Shown here in pieces: positions 17,242 to 26,194 of a DNA stretch of 64,000 nucleotides (its first letter is position 1; each line of letters opens with the position of its first letter). The DNA is taken from positions 30,060-94,059 of the forward strand of contig CAZGUX010000257.1 of the NCBI GenBank assembly GCA_964529305.1, written 5' to 3'. The notes under the pieces are model-generated. The model worked only from the letters and a program-made list of their open reading frames with translations, made no database searches and was not told the origin of the DNA. The position numbers and the translations under genes were made by a program. Origin of the DNA: CAZGUX01 sp964529305 (GTDB lineage Bacteria > Acidobacteriota > Terriglobia > Bryobacterales > Bryobacteraceae).

Positions 17242-18456
17242 ATGAATCATCTATTGATCTTTCTGGTTCTAATACCCTTGGCGCTCCCGGCGGCCGAGAA
17301 ATGGACTCCCCTGTTCAACGGCCGCGACCTTGCCGGATGGGAACAGAAGAACGGCACAGCCAAGTACTCAGTGGAAAAAGGCATGATCGTCGGCCGATCG
17401 GCGGAAGGCAGTCCCAACTCGTTCCTGTGCACCCGGCGCAGCTATGGGGATTTCGTTTTGGAATTTGAAGTGCTCGTCGACCCGGTCCTGAACTCGGGAG
17501 TCCAGATCCGAAGCCACACCTATGGTGAGGACGCGGAGGTGTTCACCCTCAACGCGACCCGGCTGAAGCGGAAATGGCCAGCCGGCCGGGTGCACGGCTA
17601 TCAGGTGGAGATTTCCAATCAGACCTCCGCGGATTCGGGTGGAATCTACGACGAGGCGCGCCGCGGGTGGCTGCACAACATCTCGTCCGATCCGGCGGCC
17701 CGGGTCGCGTTCAAAGACAACCAGTGGAACCGGTACCGCGTGGAGGCGCGCGGGGTTTCGATCAAGACGTGGATCAATGGCGTTCCGTGCGCCAATCTGG
17801 TCGACACTGCCGACATGGAGGGATTCATTGGCCTGCAGGTGCACGGGTTCAAGGGGCCGCATCCCAAGGAAGTGCGATGGCGGAACCTGCGGATTCAAGA
17901 CCTCGGCCGCCATACGTGGAAGCCGATGCCGGCGAACCTGAAGGCGTGGGAACGTTTCGGCGGCGGTGAGTGGACTCAGGCGGAAGGAGGGTTTCGGGGC
18001 ATTCAGAAATCCGACTCGACGGAACGCGGCTTCCTGCTCTCAACTATCGACTTTGACGATTTCGCCGTCCGGCTACAATACCGGGCGGTGAAGGGCAACA
18101 GCGGGTTCTTTTTCCGCATGAAACATCCCAACCTGCGGATCGGAGGGCCCCTCGGCTACGAAGTCGAGGTCGATCCCACCCGGGATGCGGGCGGCCTTCA
18201 GGAGCCGGGCGGGCGGGGTTGGATCCAACACACGGGCCCTGTGGAAAAGACCGATTTCTACCGGTCGGGCGAATGGAACGAGATGGCCGTCGCGGCCTAC
18301 GGCGGCCGTGTCGCGGCATGGATCAATGGGACCAAGACAGCGGAAGTAGCCGAAGATCCAGGCCCGCGCAGAGGCCGCTTTGGCCTGCAACTCAATCCAA
18401 AACAGGACTTGGAAGTTCTGTTCCGGAGCCTGGAGATCCTGAGTCCGGCGCATTGA
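17242..18456 (+). CDS. Exported protein with two 3-keto-disaccharide hydrolase (DUF1080) domains
   Basis: 404 residues with a signal peptide (LIFLVLIPLALPAAEK). Two concanavalin-like jelly-roll domains follow: residues about 20-220 (WTPLFNGRDLAGWEQKNG, YGDFVLEFEVLVDPVLNSGV, NQWNRYRVEARG, TADMEGFIGLQVHG) and about 225-400 (FDDFAVRLQYRAVKGNSGFF, GEWNEMAVAAYGG, RGRFGLQLN). Members of this domain family have been shown to cleave 3-keto-glycosides and are abundant in Acidobacteria and Planctomycetes. Here the second domain retains the same strand order. Likely acts in the periplasm on plant or microbial glycosides. Monocistronic or with the next gene 41 bp downstream. Confidence 0.88.
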   Translation: MNHLLIFLVLIPLALPAAEKWTPLFNGRDLAGWEQKNGTAKYSVEKGMIVGRSAEGSPNSFLCTRRSYGDFVLEFEVLVDPVLNSGVQIRSHTYGEDAEVFTLNATRLKRKWPAGRVHGYQVEISNQTSADSGGIYDEARRGWLHNISSDPAARVAFKDNQWNRYRVEARGVSIKTWINGVPCANLVDTADMEGFIGLQVHGFKGPHPKEVRWRNLRIQDLGRHTWKPMPANLKAWERFGGGEWTQAEGGFRGIQKSDSTERGFLLSTIDFDDFAVRLQYRAVKGNSGFFFRMKHPNLRIGGPLGYEVEVDPTRDAGGLQEPGGRGWIQHTGPVEKTDFYRSGEWNEMAVAAYGGRVAAWINGTKTAEVAEDPGPRRGRFGLQLNPKQDLEVLFRSLEILSPAH

Positions 18457-18497
18457 AGCTCTGCAATAATCAAGGGTAGGGACGCATTCAACCAGGA

Positions 18498-20030
18498 ATG
18501 AGCGACCACGAACAGGATCCGATTCACGGCGTCATTGGCCGGGCGCGCCGGAGGGTGATGCTTCAGGAGGCCATGGCCCAAGGAATGACTGCGGCGTGCC
18601 TTGGTTTGGCGGGAGCGATCTTGATTCTGCTGGTCGGGACGCAATTGCTCGACTGGCACTGGCTCTTCCTGCTGATTGGCGGGAGCCTGATCGTCGGGGC
18701 GTGGCGGCTGTTCCGGCGGCTTCCGGAGCCCTACAGTGTGGCGCAACTGGTCGACGATCGGATGGGTTTGAGCGACTCGCTTTCGACGGCCTGGTTCTTC
18801 TCGAAAGCACAGGATCCGCGAGTGCCCCAGGGCGTGCTGGTCTGCCAGAGGAACATGGCGGAACGGCTGTCGCGGAACGTCGATGTGCGGGCCGCAATTC
18901 CGTTCTCCCTGCCCCGGACGGCCCTGCTGTTCGGGGGGTTGCTGGCCACGACGGGCTCCCTGTTCGCTCTGCGTTATGGCGTGGAGCATCGCCTGGATGT
19001 TCGCGCGCCGCTGATCCAGGTGATGTTCGATGCCTTCGGCGGACGCTTCGAGACGAAGATGGCGAAGCAGAAGGGCAATCGCCGGGAGTCTCCGGATACG
19101 GAACCGCCCACGGGAATCCAGGCCGACGATCAGCGTTTCGAGGACGAGAAGCAATTGGATGCCGCGCCGGACAAGGTGCTCGACACGATTGAAGTACCCG
19201 ATGTCGACAACGACCGCCTCGGCACGGAAAAGGGTGACCAGAAGGGCGCGGGAAAGGGAACCGGGGACCCGCAAAGCGGCGAGGACACAGCGGAAGGCGA
19301 CCCTGGAGAGAATCCCACGGAAGGCGAGTCCGCTTCGGACTCATCCGCGAAAGACGCCGAAGCGGGGCGCAACAGCAAGAACGCCGATGAAGATTCCGGC
19401 GGCAAGCAGGCGCCGGGCGGGGCGGAGGACAACTCGAGCCTGGCGCAGAAGTTCCGCGAGGCGATGAACAACCTCATGTCGAAGATGAAGCCCCAATCGG
19501 GAGCGAACATGGCGCAGACGGCCAAGTCGCAGGGTGGCACGCCGCAATCTTCCATGCAGCAGAAGGGCGGTTCCAAAGGCGCCGCCGAGAAGGGCCAGCA
19601 GCAGGGCGAGAAGGGTCCGGGCGAGGACGGTGAGCCCGGTGAATCGAACGAAGGCCAGTCGTCGGAAGGCGCCAGCAAAGGCAAGAGTTCCGAAAACGCC
19701 GCCAGCCAGACTCCCGGCAGCGGCATGGGCAAGCAGGATGGGACGAAAGACCTGCGGGCCGCCGAGCAGATGGAAGCGATGGGCAAGATCAGCGAAATCC
19801 TCGGCAAGCGCTCGCAGAACGTGACCGGCGAGGCCACAGTCGAAGTACAGTCGACCAAGCAGAACATCCGGACGCCCTACTCGCAGAACGCCTCCGTACA
19901 CGGACAGGGCGGCGGAGAGATTCACCGTGATGAAGTCCCCGAGGGCTTGCAGCACTACGTGCAGCAATATTTCCAGAAGGTGCGGCAGCAGCCCGCGGCG
20001 CCCCCTCCGCCCGGCGGCTCTCCGAAGTAG
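18498..20030 (+). CDS. Membrane protein with long low-complexity hydrophilic tail
   Basis: 510 residues. Two closely spaced transmembrane helices at about 33-50 and 54-70 (LGLAGAILILLVGTQLL, WLFLLIGGSLIVGAW), a short soluble segment (VAQLVDDRMGLSDSLSTAW), a third helix near 137-155, then about 320 residues of Gly/Ser/Glu/Lys/Gln-rich sequence predicted to be disordered (PQSSMQQKGGSKG, GEDGEPGESNEGQSSEGASK). The C-terminus regains order (EVPEGLQHYVQQYFQKVRQQ), a conserved-looking motif. The first part resembles DUF4175-type membrane proteins that sit near MoxR/DUF58/vWA clusters, but none are neighbours here. Function unknown. Confidence 0.75.
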   Translation: MSDHEQDPIHGVIGRARRRVMLQEAMAQGMTAACLGLAGAILILLVGTQLLDWHWLFLLIGGSLIVGAWRLFRRLPEPYSVAQLVDDRMGLSDSLSTAWFFSKAQDPRVPQGVLVCQRNMAERLSRNVDVRAAIPFSLPRTALLFGGLLATTGSLFALRYGVEHRLDVRAPLIQVMFDAFGGRFETKMAKQKGNRRESPDTEPPTGIQADDQRFEDEKQLDAAPDKVLDTIEVPDVDNDRLGTEKGDQKGAGKGTGDPQSGEDTAEGDPGENPTEGESASDSSAKDAEAGRNSKNADEDSGGKQAPGGAEDNSSLAQKFREAMNNLMSKMKPQSGANMAQTAKSQGGTPQSSMQQKGGSKGAAEKGQQQGEKGPGEDGEPGESNEGQSSEGASKGKSSENAASQTPGSGMGKQDGTKDLRAAEQMEAMGKISEILGKRSQNVTGEATVEVQSTKQNIRTPYSQNASVHGQGGGEIHRDEVPEGLQHYVQQYFQKVRQQPAAPPPPGGSPK

Positions 20031-20045
20031 TCCGCCGCCGGCTTT

Positions 20046-20771
20046 CTACGGTTTCCGATTCACGAAACGAACGTAGCCGAACGACTCCGGGACATGGAAG
20101 TTTGGCTTGGGAGTGGTTACGGGCGCCCAGGTGCTGTATTGAGCGTCAGTCTGGCCACCCGCGCGGTTCAGGCCGATCCTCCACTCGTCGCCATCCTGGG
20201 GCGGCACGTGTGCCGCGTCCCTGGCAAAGTTGCGGAAAGGGATCGCGAGTTCCAGCGTCCAGTGCTGGTCCCCGGCGGACTCTTCCTTCTTCGGAAGACC
20301 GAAGTACGAGGTCCTTACCTCGACGCCCTCCGGCTCCCATTGCGGCTTGCCGGTCCACCAGTCGGCGATCCGGAAATTCAGCATCGTGCCGATGACGTTC
20401 ATCTCGAACCCGTAATAGTTGCGCGGCTTGGACGGGTTCGGGCTGAGGAAGATCTCCACACAATCGTCCTTGGAGACCGGCCCGTGACGCTCGGTGACGA
20501 AAGCCGAGATGTGCCTGTCGTGACAGTAGTAGCTCACATAGAGGCGCTCGTCATCCCACAACAATTTGGCAATGGTTTGTTCTTTGGCGCCGGTGGTCCA
20601 CCAGTTGAAGTGGAAGTCGCCCGCGGGCTTGGCCCGGCGCCAGGCCCGCTCGTTGAGGCGGCCGTCTACCCTGATACGGGACGATGCGCGCAGAATATCG
20701 TAGCGCGGGAGGTCGGCGGCGGCGAGGGACATGGCCGCCAGCAGAAGAGTGCCGGCACGGGTCATCCACAT
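20046..20771 (-). CDS. Exported CBM9-like carbohydrate-binding protein
   Basis: 241 residues with a signal peptide (TRAGTLLLAAMSLAAADLP). The rest fits a single carbohydrate-binding module family 9-like beta-sandwich: RIRVDGRLNERAWRRAKPA, KLLWDDERLYVSYYCHDRHI, DDCVEIFLSPNP, YYGFEMNVIGTMLNFRI, WTLELAIPFRNFA, WRIGLNRAGG, YSTWAPVT. Such stand-alone modules are common in Acidobacteria/Bacteroidetes secreted enzymes. No catalytic domain is attached, so it probably binds sugars or assists another secreted enzyme. Convergent with the preceding gene (15 bp between stops). Confidence 0.85.
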   Translation of the reverse strand: MWMTRAGTLLLAAMSLAAADLPRYDILRASSRIRVDGRLNERAWRRAKPAGDFHFNWWTTGAKEQTIAKLLWDDERLYVSYYCHDRHISAFVTERHGPVSKDDCVEIFLSPNPSKPRNYYGFEMNVIGTMLNFRIADWWTGKPQWEPEGVEVRTSYFGLPKKEESAGDQHWTLELAIPFRNFARDAAHVPPQDGDEWRIGLNRAGGQTDAQYSTWAPVTTPKPNFHVPESFGYVRFVNRKP

Positions 20772-20834
20772 GATGGTAGTCGAAAACGCCGGAGGGCTGA
20801 AGCCTCGAATGACTCGATGCGCTCAGTTGTCGCG

Positions 20835-23093
20835 TTATTGAACCACGCCCTCGGTCACGACCTTCTTAGCAGCGGACGCTTCCGGTAGGGTGGGATCGAG
20901 CTTCAGAGCGGTTGTCAGCGTTTGTCTGGCGCGCACCCGGTTGCCGTTCCTTGCGTACGCCATTGCCAGATGCGCCTGCCTTCGTGCGCTCGCGCCTCGT
21001 TCCACCGCAAGTTCGAGGTGCTCGACAGCCTTTGGATACGAGCCGATCTTGTAGTATGTCCAACCCAGCGTATCGTCTACCGCGGCATTCTCGGGCGCGA
21101 GTTCCTTGGCAGCCTGAGCATAGCGCAGAGCCTCGGCCGGATTTTCCATGAACTCGGCGAGAATATACGCAAGGCTGTTGAGGACGAAAACTTCCCGGGG
21201 GTTGGTTTGGAGGACCTTCCGGTACTGCTCGACCGCAGCCCGGTAGTTACCCGCGACTTGCTCGATCAGGCCGAGTTTGGCGGTCGCGGAGGCGGCATTG
21301 GGGCCTGCGAGCAACAAAGAAACCCGGCGGCGGGCCTCGTCGAGTTTTCGTTCGGCGATGTCGAGATCGATAAGAGCGAGATCGGCCCCGGGTGAACCGC
21401 CGGAAGCCGACCTGGCCGATTCAAAGGCGGCCCGCGCCTGGGCGCGGTTGCCCGACTGCATCTCCAGCCGTCCCAGAAACATTTGGACTGCGGCATTCGT
21501 GCTGTGTTGAGAAGCATGGCGCCGGACAATGTCGAGGCCTACCTGTGGCTCGCGGGCGGAACAACGGAGGATCAGTTCGAGCGCCCGCGCGTCCGCCGGA
21601 TTTGCCGCGAGGGCTTTTTGCGCGCTGGTTCGGGCAGCCGCAAAGTCCCCCTGTCGCATGTGCAGAACCGCCTCCTGAAGGAAAACGTCCGGGTTCCCCG
21701 CCCCGGACAATTCGGCGATGGCCTGGCGCGCTTCCTCGATCCGGTTCAATTCGAGCAAGGGCCAGATTCGTTGGATTCGCAGAGCCGAGTCCCGCCGCCG
21801 CAGCGCCTCGGGCGCCGAGTCAATTGCCTCGAGGGCTCCTTTGGGGTCTTTGCGGAGCAGCAGGGTCGAGAGCGCGACACGGGCCGCCGTGTAGCCGGGA
21901 TCGAGACGAATCGCCTCGGCAAGTTCCCCCTGCTGCAGCCGGTCTCTCCCTTGGTAGCCGTGCACCTGCGCGATCAAATAGTGAGCTTCCGCCGATTCCG
22001 GCAGGGACTCTAAACCGATCTGGAGATCGATCTCCGCGGCACGATGCTCGCCGCGAGAGAGATGGATTCGGGCGCGTTGTACTAGTGCTTCGGCATCTTT
22101 CAAATTTCTGGAGATTGCCGTATTCAATAATTGCTCGGCATCGCGAGTCCGGTTCGAGTCGAGATAGGCGTTGATCAAATGGGTACGCGCTTCCCGGTCG
22201 GTCGGATCCTCCTGGAAGATCCGTGAGAACTCCGCGATCGCTGAATCTTTTCTCCCGGTTTCCAGAAGCCTCCTGGCGTACGAGTAGCGAAGGCGGCGAT
22301 CCGGGTTCCTTGCAAGTTGCGCGAAGAGGGCATCCGCATCCCGGTCGCGGCCAAGCTTGGCGTAGACACTGCCTAGAGCGGCAAGGGCCGGTGGGTGGTC
22401 GGCTTGGATGCGCAAGCCACGCATGTAATGAGCTGCCGCTTGTGGATAATCCCCGGTCACGCTATAGAAATCGGCAAGGGCGAAAAGCGCGGTCGCGTTC
22501 TGGGGCGAAGCCGCGAGTGCGCCCCGTAACAAGTCTTCGGCGCCCTTTCGATCGCTCTGCGTCATTCTGATGAGCGCGAGGTTGATCGAAGTCTCGACAT
22601 TGTTCGGAGTCCGTTGTAGAACGGTCTGGAGCCGGGAAACGGCGTCTTGTTCCTTGCCCGCGCGCAGGTCCGCTAAGGCAATGATGTTCAGCGCCTTGAC
22701 GTTGTCGGGCGCAAGGGCAAGCGCACGTTCGGCCAACTTTCTGCCTTCGGTCACGGTGGATGGATGCCGGCTCTGGACCAGCAACTCAGCCAGTGCCAGA
22801 ATCGCATCGAGGCGCTTCGGGTCCAGGGTGACGGCTCGCTTCAGGGATTCAGTTGCCGCGTTGCCATTTCCCATCGCGAGGGCGATGATCCCGAGCCGAT
22901 AGTACGGCTCCGGGTCCTTTGGCATGAATCGGGACGCGTTTCCGAGTTGGAGGATGGCCCGCTGATAGTCCTTCTTCTCCTGAAGCTGCTTGCCCTCCTG
23001 AAGGTATTTCGCGAACTCCGCCTCAGGCGATCGGGTACATCCCAGTGAGAACAAGAAGAACAACAACAGGCTGGTTGGGCGATGCACCGGCAC
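20835..23093 (-). CDS. TPR-repeat lipoprotein
   Basis: 752 residues starting at GTG 23093. A lipoprotein signal (LLLFFLFSLGC, lipobox L-S-L-G-C) anchors it to a membrane. Almost all of the rest is about 18-20 tetratricopeptide repeats (for example PEPYYRLGIIALAMGNGNAA, AVDDTLGWTYYKIGSYPKAV, EHLELAVERGA). It resembles the TPR lipoproteins (PrsT type) associated with PEP-CTERM/exosortase exopolysaccharide systems, and the neighbouring upstream gene encodes a PEP-CTERM-like protein. No exosortase gene is in the window. TPR proteins act as scaffolds, so a role in exopolysaccharide or protein export is inferred from family and neighbour only. Confidence 0.88.
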   Translation of the reverse strand: MPVHRPTSLLLFFLFSLGCTRSPEAEFAKYLQEGKQLQEKKDYQRAILQLGNASRFMPKDPEPYYRLGIIALAMGNGNAATESLKRAVTLDPKRLDAILALAELLVQSRHPSTVTEGRKLAERALALAPDNVKALNIIALADLRAGKEQDAVSRLQTVLQRTPNNVETSINLALIRMTQSDRKGAEDLLRGALAASPQNATALFALADFYSVTGDYPQAAAHYMRGLRIQADHPPALAALGSVYAKLGRDRDADALFAQLARNPDRRLRYSYARRLLETGRKDSAIAEFSRIFQEDPTDREARTHLINAYLDSNRTRDAEQLLNTAISRNLKDAEALVQRARIHLSRGEHRAAEIDLQIGLESLPESAEAHYLIAQVHGYQGRDRLQQGELAEAIRLDPGYTAARVALSTLLLRKDPKGALEAIDSAPEALRRRDSALRIQRIWPLLELNRIEEARQAIAELSGAGNPDVFLQEAVLHMRQGDFAAARTSAQKALAANPADARALELILRCSAREPQVGLDIVRRHASQHSTNAAVQMFLGRLEMQSGNRAQARAAFESARSASGGSPGADLALIDLDIAERKLDEARRRVSLLLAGPNAASATAKLGLIEQVAGNYRAAVEQYRKVLQTNPREVFVLNSLAYILAEFMENPAEALRYAQAAKELAPENAAVDDTLGWTYYKIGSYPKAVEHLELAVERGASARRQAHLAMAYARNGNRVRARQTLTTALKLDPTLPEASAAKKVVTEGVVQ

Positions 23094-23222
23094 TCCTCAC
23101 TCCCGACGTTCAGCTTAGCAGTGACGCAACCGTGTGTTCCGCAAAGCAGAGTGCTTACAAGGAATCCCGACGCGCGTGGTTCCGGCGAGGACACTGTCGA
23201 TTGTATTGATGAAGGAGGTTGC

Positions 23223-23834
23223 CTAGAGTTGAGCCAGCCAACGTCGACGTGACCATATCCCGAGCGTCGAAAGGCCGATGACCAACAATGCCAGACTGGA
23301 GAACTCAGAAGGCTCCGCTACCGATACAGGGCCAGGAGTTGCGGTGCTCGAAAACAGTTGCAGAGTTCCACCGCTGTTGTTACCGCTGAAGCTCCAATTG
23401 AACGGTGTGGCGTCAAAACCAGAACTGGTAACGGCCCCTGTACCCGCAAGGGCAAGATGGTTTGCACCCTGGCTGACACTTGTGAGGTCTTCCAAGCCAA
23501 ACTGAAACCCGCCCACAGACCAAAGGGAGGTGACCGGTGAAAAAGGTGCAAACGTAAAATCAGTCAGACTGACCGGCCAAAAAGCCAGCCCACTGAAATC
23601 ACCCGTTGCCTGGGTGACAAGTCCCATAGTGAAGTTGATTCCGGTGGCGTCTTGGAGGCTCATTCCTCCAGAAACCGGGTTGCTTCCGCCAGTAGCCAGG
23701 AATGTCCCGAAGAAGCCCAATTCACCGTCGACCAAATCTGCCCTCGCCGGTTGTGCGGCCCCCAGCGTGAGACAGAGAAGAGCCACGACCACGGCTATGG
23801 CCCGGACTGTCGGTGCGTTATGCGTCTTGAGCAT
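23223..23834 (-). CDS. PEP-CTERM-like exported protein
   Basis: 203 residues from the ATG at 23834, chosen because GGAGGAGGG lies just upstream; a longer frame to 23888 starts inside a palindrome. Signal peptide (AIAVVVALLCLTLGAAQPARA), a beta-rich middle with FSGLAFWPVSLTDFTFAPF, and a C-terminal sorting signal: VAEPSEFSSLALLVIGLSTL then GIWSRRRWL. The usual PEP is replaced by AEPSE, followed by the expected hydrophobic helix and Arg cluster. Such proteins are thought to be sorted by exosortase and linked to extracellular matrix. It precedes the TPR lipoprotein gene by 129 bp on the same strand. Two palindromes lie upstream and may regulate it. Confidence 0.82.
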   Translation of the reverse strand: MLKTHNAPTVRAIAVVVALLCLTLGAAQPARADLVDGELGFFGTFLATGGSNPVSGGMSLQDATGINFTMGLVTQATGDFSGLAFWPVSLTDFTFAPFSPVTSLWSVGGFQFGLEDLTSVSQGANHLALAGTGAVTSSGFDATPFNWSFSGNNSGGTLQLFSSTATPGPVSVAEPSEFSSLALLVIGLSTLGIWSRRRWLAQL

Positions 23835-23871
23835 TTGGCCACCCTCCTCCGGGAAAACCTCCCCGGCAACA

Positions 23872-23888
23872 ATGGTAAAAAGTACCAT
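23872..23888. promoter_or_regulatory. Inverted repeat ATGGTA-N5-TACCAT
   Basis: Perfect 6-bp arms separated by AAAAG, about 40 bp upstream of the PEP-CTERM-like start codon. On the coding strand it falls in the presumed 5' leader, so it could be an operator or an RNA hairpin near the ribosome binding site. Confidence 0.4.
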
Positions 23889-23934
23889 GCCGATGATGCG
23901 GAAATCAAGTAAGGATTCGGTACCGTTGTCCTTT

Positions 23935-23952
23935 TTAGTACTGTAGTACTAA
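23935..23952. promoter_or_regulatory. Palindrome TTAGTACT-GT-AGTACTAA
   Basis: Perfect 8-bp arms with a 2-bp centre, about 100 bp upstream of the PEP-CTERM-like gene and in an AT-richer patch. The symmetry and position suggest a binding site for a dimeric regulator. No other copy was noticed in the window. Confidence 0.5.
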
Positions 23953-24223
23953 GGCCCCACGGGTGCTGAAACAACGTCGATTCCAGACCAGCGCGACTCG
24001 CCTTGGACCCTACCTTGATCTAAAGCGGGCGTGCCATCTCCATGATTCTAGACGATCCTGCTTTGAAGGCAATCGGCGATCGTCACACACGTAGATCGCA
24101 CCGCGGGTCGAATAGCTCCTGATGTGCAGTGCAACTGGCAGTCGGAGGGCGCGGAAGGGGGAGCTGCAGATTTTGCGGTTGCCCGGACCCGAACGGGCCG
24201 TAGACGGATCGGCTGAGAATACG

Positions 24224-24300
24224 TGGCGCGCCCGGAGAGACTCGAACTCCCGACCTACTGGTTCGAAGCCAGCCGCTCTATCCACCTGAGCTACGGGCGC
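24224..24300 (-). tRNA. tRNA-Arg (anticodon TCG)
   Basis: Complete cloverleaf on the minus strand. The acceptor strands GCGCCCG and CGGGCGC pair perfectly; the D-arm is GCTC-AGGTGGATA-GAGC; the anticodon arm is GCTGG-CTTCGAA-CCAGT with anticodon TCG; the T-arm is GGAGT-TCGAGTC-TCTCC-like with the usual TTCGA loop. The discriminator is G and CCA is encoded at 24226-24224. It reads CGA arginine codons. The gene stands alone with no adjacent integrase. Confidence 0.95.
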
Positions 24301-24332
24301 GCGCCATTCGCTATTATACTGGGCAACTCCCC

Positions 24333-24893
24333 GTGGCCCAAGGCAATCACGAAGTCGAAATCAAATTGAGGGTCGAGACGGCCCCGCAGGCGCGGCGGTT
24401 GATCCGGCGAAACGGCTTTCGGAGGATTCGCGCGCGCGTCTTCGAAGCGAATATCGTCTATGACACCCCGGACCTCTCTCTCCGTTCGTCGAAGCAGCTT
24501 CTCCGCATCCGAACTGCGGGCCGGACGACGACCCTGACCTTCAAAGGCGCCCCTTTGGCGGCCCGGCACAAGAAGAGGGAAGAAATCGAGTTGACGCTCT
24601 CGAATGCCGCCGCGATGGACGTGATCTTCGGCCGCCTCGGCTATTCGCCCGCCTTCCGATACGAGAAGTACCGGACCGAGTTTCAGCGGCCCGGTGAACC
24701 CGGCATCGTGACGCTGGACGAAACCCCGATCGGCGTGTTCCTGGAACTCGAAGGACCGCCGCGATGGATCGACCGCACTGCCAGGACGCTCGGATTCAAG
24801 AGGAGCGACTACATCACGTTGAGCTACGGGTCCTTGTATATCGAGTCCTGCAAGGCTCGAGGAGTGACGCCGGCGGAGATGGTTTTCGGCTGA
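24333..24893 (+). CDS. CYTH-domain phosphatase/cyclase-like protein
   Basis: 186 residues from GTG 24333. The N-terminal HEVEIKLRV is the ExExK signature of CYTH (CyaB/thiamine-triphosphatase) tunnel-fold proteins, followed by charged strands expected in the tunnel: LLRIRTAGRTTTLTFKG, KKREEIELTL, YEKYRTEF, IVTLDETPIGVFLELEGP. Most bacterial members hydrolyse triphosphates (tripolyphosphate or thiamine triphosphate); a few make cAMP. Which applies here cannot be told. It lies 32 bp from the divergent tRNA-Arg gene and 53 bp before an FAD oxidoreductase in the same direction. Confidence 0.88.
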   Translation: MAQGNHEVEIKLRVETAPQARRLIRRNGFRRIRARVFEANIVYDTPDLSLRSSKQLLRIRTAGRTTTLTFKGAPLAARHKKREEIELTLSNAAAMDVIFGRLGYSPAFRYEKYRTEFQRPGEPGIVTLDETPIGVFLELEGPPRWIDRTARTLGFKRSDYITLSYGSLYIESCKARGVTPAEMVFG

Positions 24894-24946
24894 GCGGTCT
24901 GCCTCCCGGCTGGCGCTCTACCTCCATCCCGCGTGAGAATCGTCGT

Positions 24947-26194
24947 ATGGCCACAAGAACCGATGTCCTGGTGGTGGGCGGCGGCGTCATCGGCGTATGC
25001 AGCGCCTACTACCTCCGGCGCGCGGGGTTCGGCGTCGACCTGATCGAGAGGGACCAGATCGGATCGGGCTGCTCTCACGGGAACGCCGGCCTGATCGTGC
25101 CGAGTCACAGCGTGCCTCTGGCCGCGCCCGGCGTGGTGGCCAAGGGTCTCAAGTGGATGTGGAATCCCGAAAGCCCGTTCTATCTGAAGCCGCGGGCGGA
25201 TCCCGCATTCCTGGCCTGGTTGGCGCGGTTCGCCTGGGCCTCGCGCGAGCCCGCCGCCCTGCGGGCGATTCCGCCCTTGCGCGATCTGCTGCAGGCCAGC
25301 CGGCGCCTGTACGATGAACTCCATGACTCCGGCGCCGCTGCGTTCTTCTACGACCGGCGCGGCATGCTGAACCTCTACCGCAGCGAGGAGGCGATCGGGG
25401 AGGCGATGAAGGAGGTTGAACTCCTCGGCCGCTTCGGTATCCGGGCGCGGGCCGTCCCGCTTGACGAAGTCCGGTCGATCGCTCCGAGGGTGCAGCCGTC
25501 GGTGGTGGGGGGTATTCTGCACGAAGAGGACGCGCATTTGCAGCCGCGCGAGTTTGTCACGGGTCTGGCCGCCGCGGCCGAGGCCCTCGGGGCAACGCTG
25601 CATCGGGGCGCCGCCGTGGAGCGACTCGAAACCGCCGGTGGCCGCGTGAAGACGGTCGTCACTGGCAAGGGCGATTTCGAGCCAAAGCACGTGGTGTTGG
25701 CCACGGGTTCGTGGACCCCGGAGATCGCGCGCTCGCTACCGGTCAACGTGCCGATCCAGCCGGCCAAGGGCTACAGCATCACGTGCAAGATGCCGGACGG
25801 CTTTCCGGCGGTTCCGCTGGGGTTCTCGGAGCGCAAGGTGGTGGCGACGCCCATGGGCTCGACGCTGCGGTTTGGCGGGACGCTGGAACTGGCGGGTTTT
25901 GACGAGTCGATCAACCAGCGGCGCGTATCGGCGGTTCGCAACGCGGTTCCGGTTTATCTCAACGGCATCGAGCGGTTGGAGGAACTGGAGGTTTGGCGTG
26001 GCTTTCGCCCGTGCACTCCCGATGGCCTGCCAATGATCGGTCGAGCGGCAACTCTGGACAACTTGGTGCTAGCCACCGGACACGGGATGTTAGGAATGTC
26101 GCTGGGACCCGTCACCGGGTTGCTGGTATCGGAGATCCTCAGTGGGCAGCGGCCTTCGTTCGACCTGACGCCGTTCCGGCCCGGTAGGTTCTAA
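24947..26194 (+). CDS. FAD-dependent D-amino-acid dehydrogenase family protein
   Basis: 415 residues. The ATG at 24947 puts the Rossmann motif at the N-terminus (TDVLVVGGGVIGVCSAYYL), as in DadA/glycine oxidase proteins; upstream in-frame codons belong to the previous gene in another frame. Other family features: GSGCSHGNAGLIVPSH, the substrate-domain block WNPESPFYLKPRADPAFLAW, GGRVKTVVTGKG, and the C-terminal FAD block WRGFRPCTPDGLPMIGRA then NLVLATGHGMLGMSLGP. Length and motifs fit the DadA branch (D-amino acid deamination to 2-oxo acids, electrons to quinone). The substrate is not determined by sequence. Confidence 0.88.
   Translation: MATRTDVLVVGGGVIGVCSAYYLRRAGFGVDLIERDQIGSGCSHGNAGLIVPSHSVPLAAPGVVAKGLKWMWNPESPFYLKPRADPAFLAWLARFAWASREPAALRAIPPLRDLLQASRRLYDELHDSGAAAFFYDRRGMLNLYRSEEAIGEAMKEVELLGRFGIRARAVPLDEVRSIAPRVQPSVVGGILHEEDAHLQPREFVTGLAAAAEALGATLHRGAAVERLETAGGRVKTVVTGKGDFEPKHVVLATGSWTPEIARSLPVNVPIQPAKGYSITCKMPDGFPAVPLGFSERKVVATPMGSTLRFGGTLELAGFDESINQRRVSAVRNAVPVYLNGIERLEELEVWRGFRPCTPDGLPMIGRAATLDNLVLATGHGMLGMSLGPVTGLLVSEILSGQRPSFDLTPFRPGRF

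Larger units (their letters stand above)
23835..24223. other. Intergenic region between PEP-CTERM-like gene and tRNA-Arg
   Basis: About 390 bp without a gene. It holds two inverted repeats (23872-23888 and 23935-23952) upstream of the PEP-CTERM-like gene on the minus strand and nothing recognisable between 23955 and the tRNA. Local AT content around 23930-23950 is higher than in neighbours, consistent with a promoter. Confidence 0.5.

Noticed and set aside
23860..23900. Sigma-54 promoter upstream of the PEP-CTERM-like gene
   Set aside because: A TGG and a TTGC element exist on the minus strand but the spacing between them is too long for a -24/-12 promoter.
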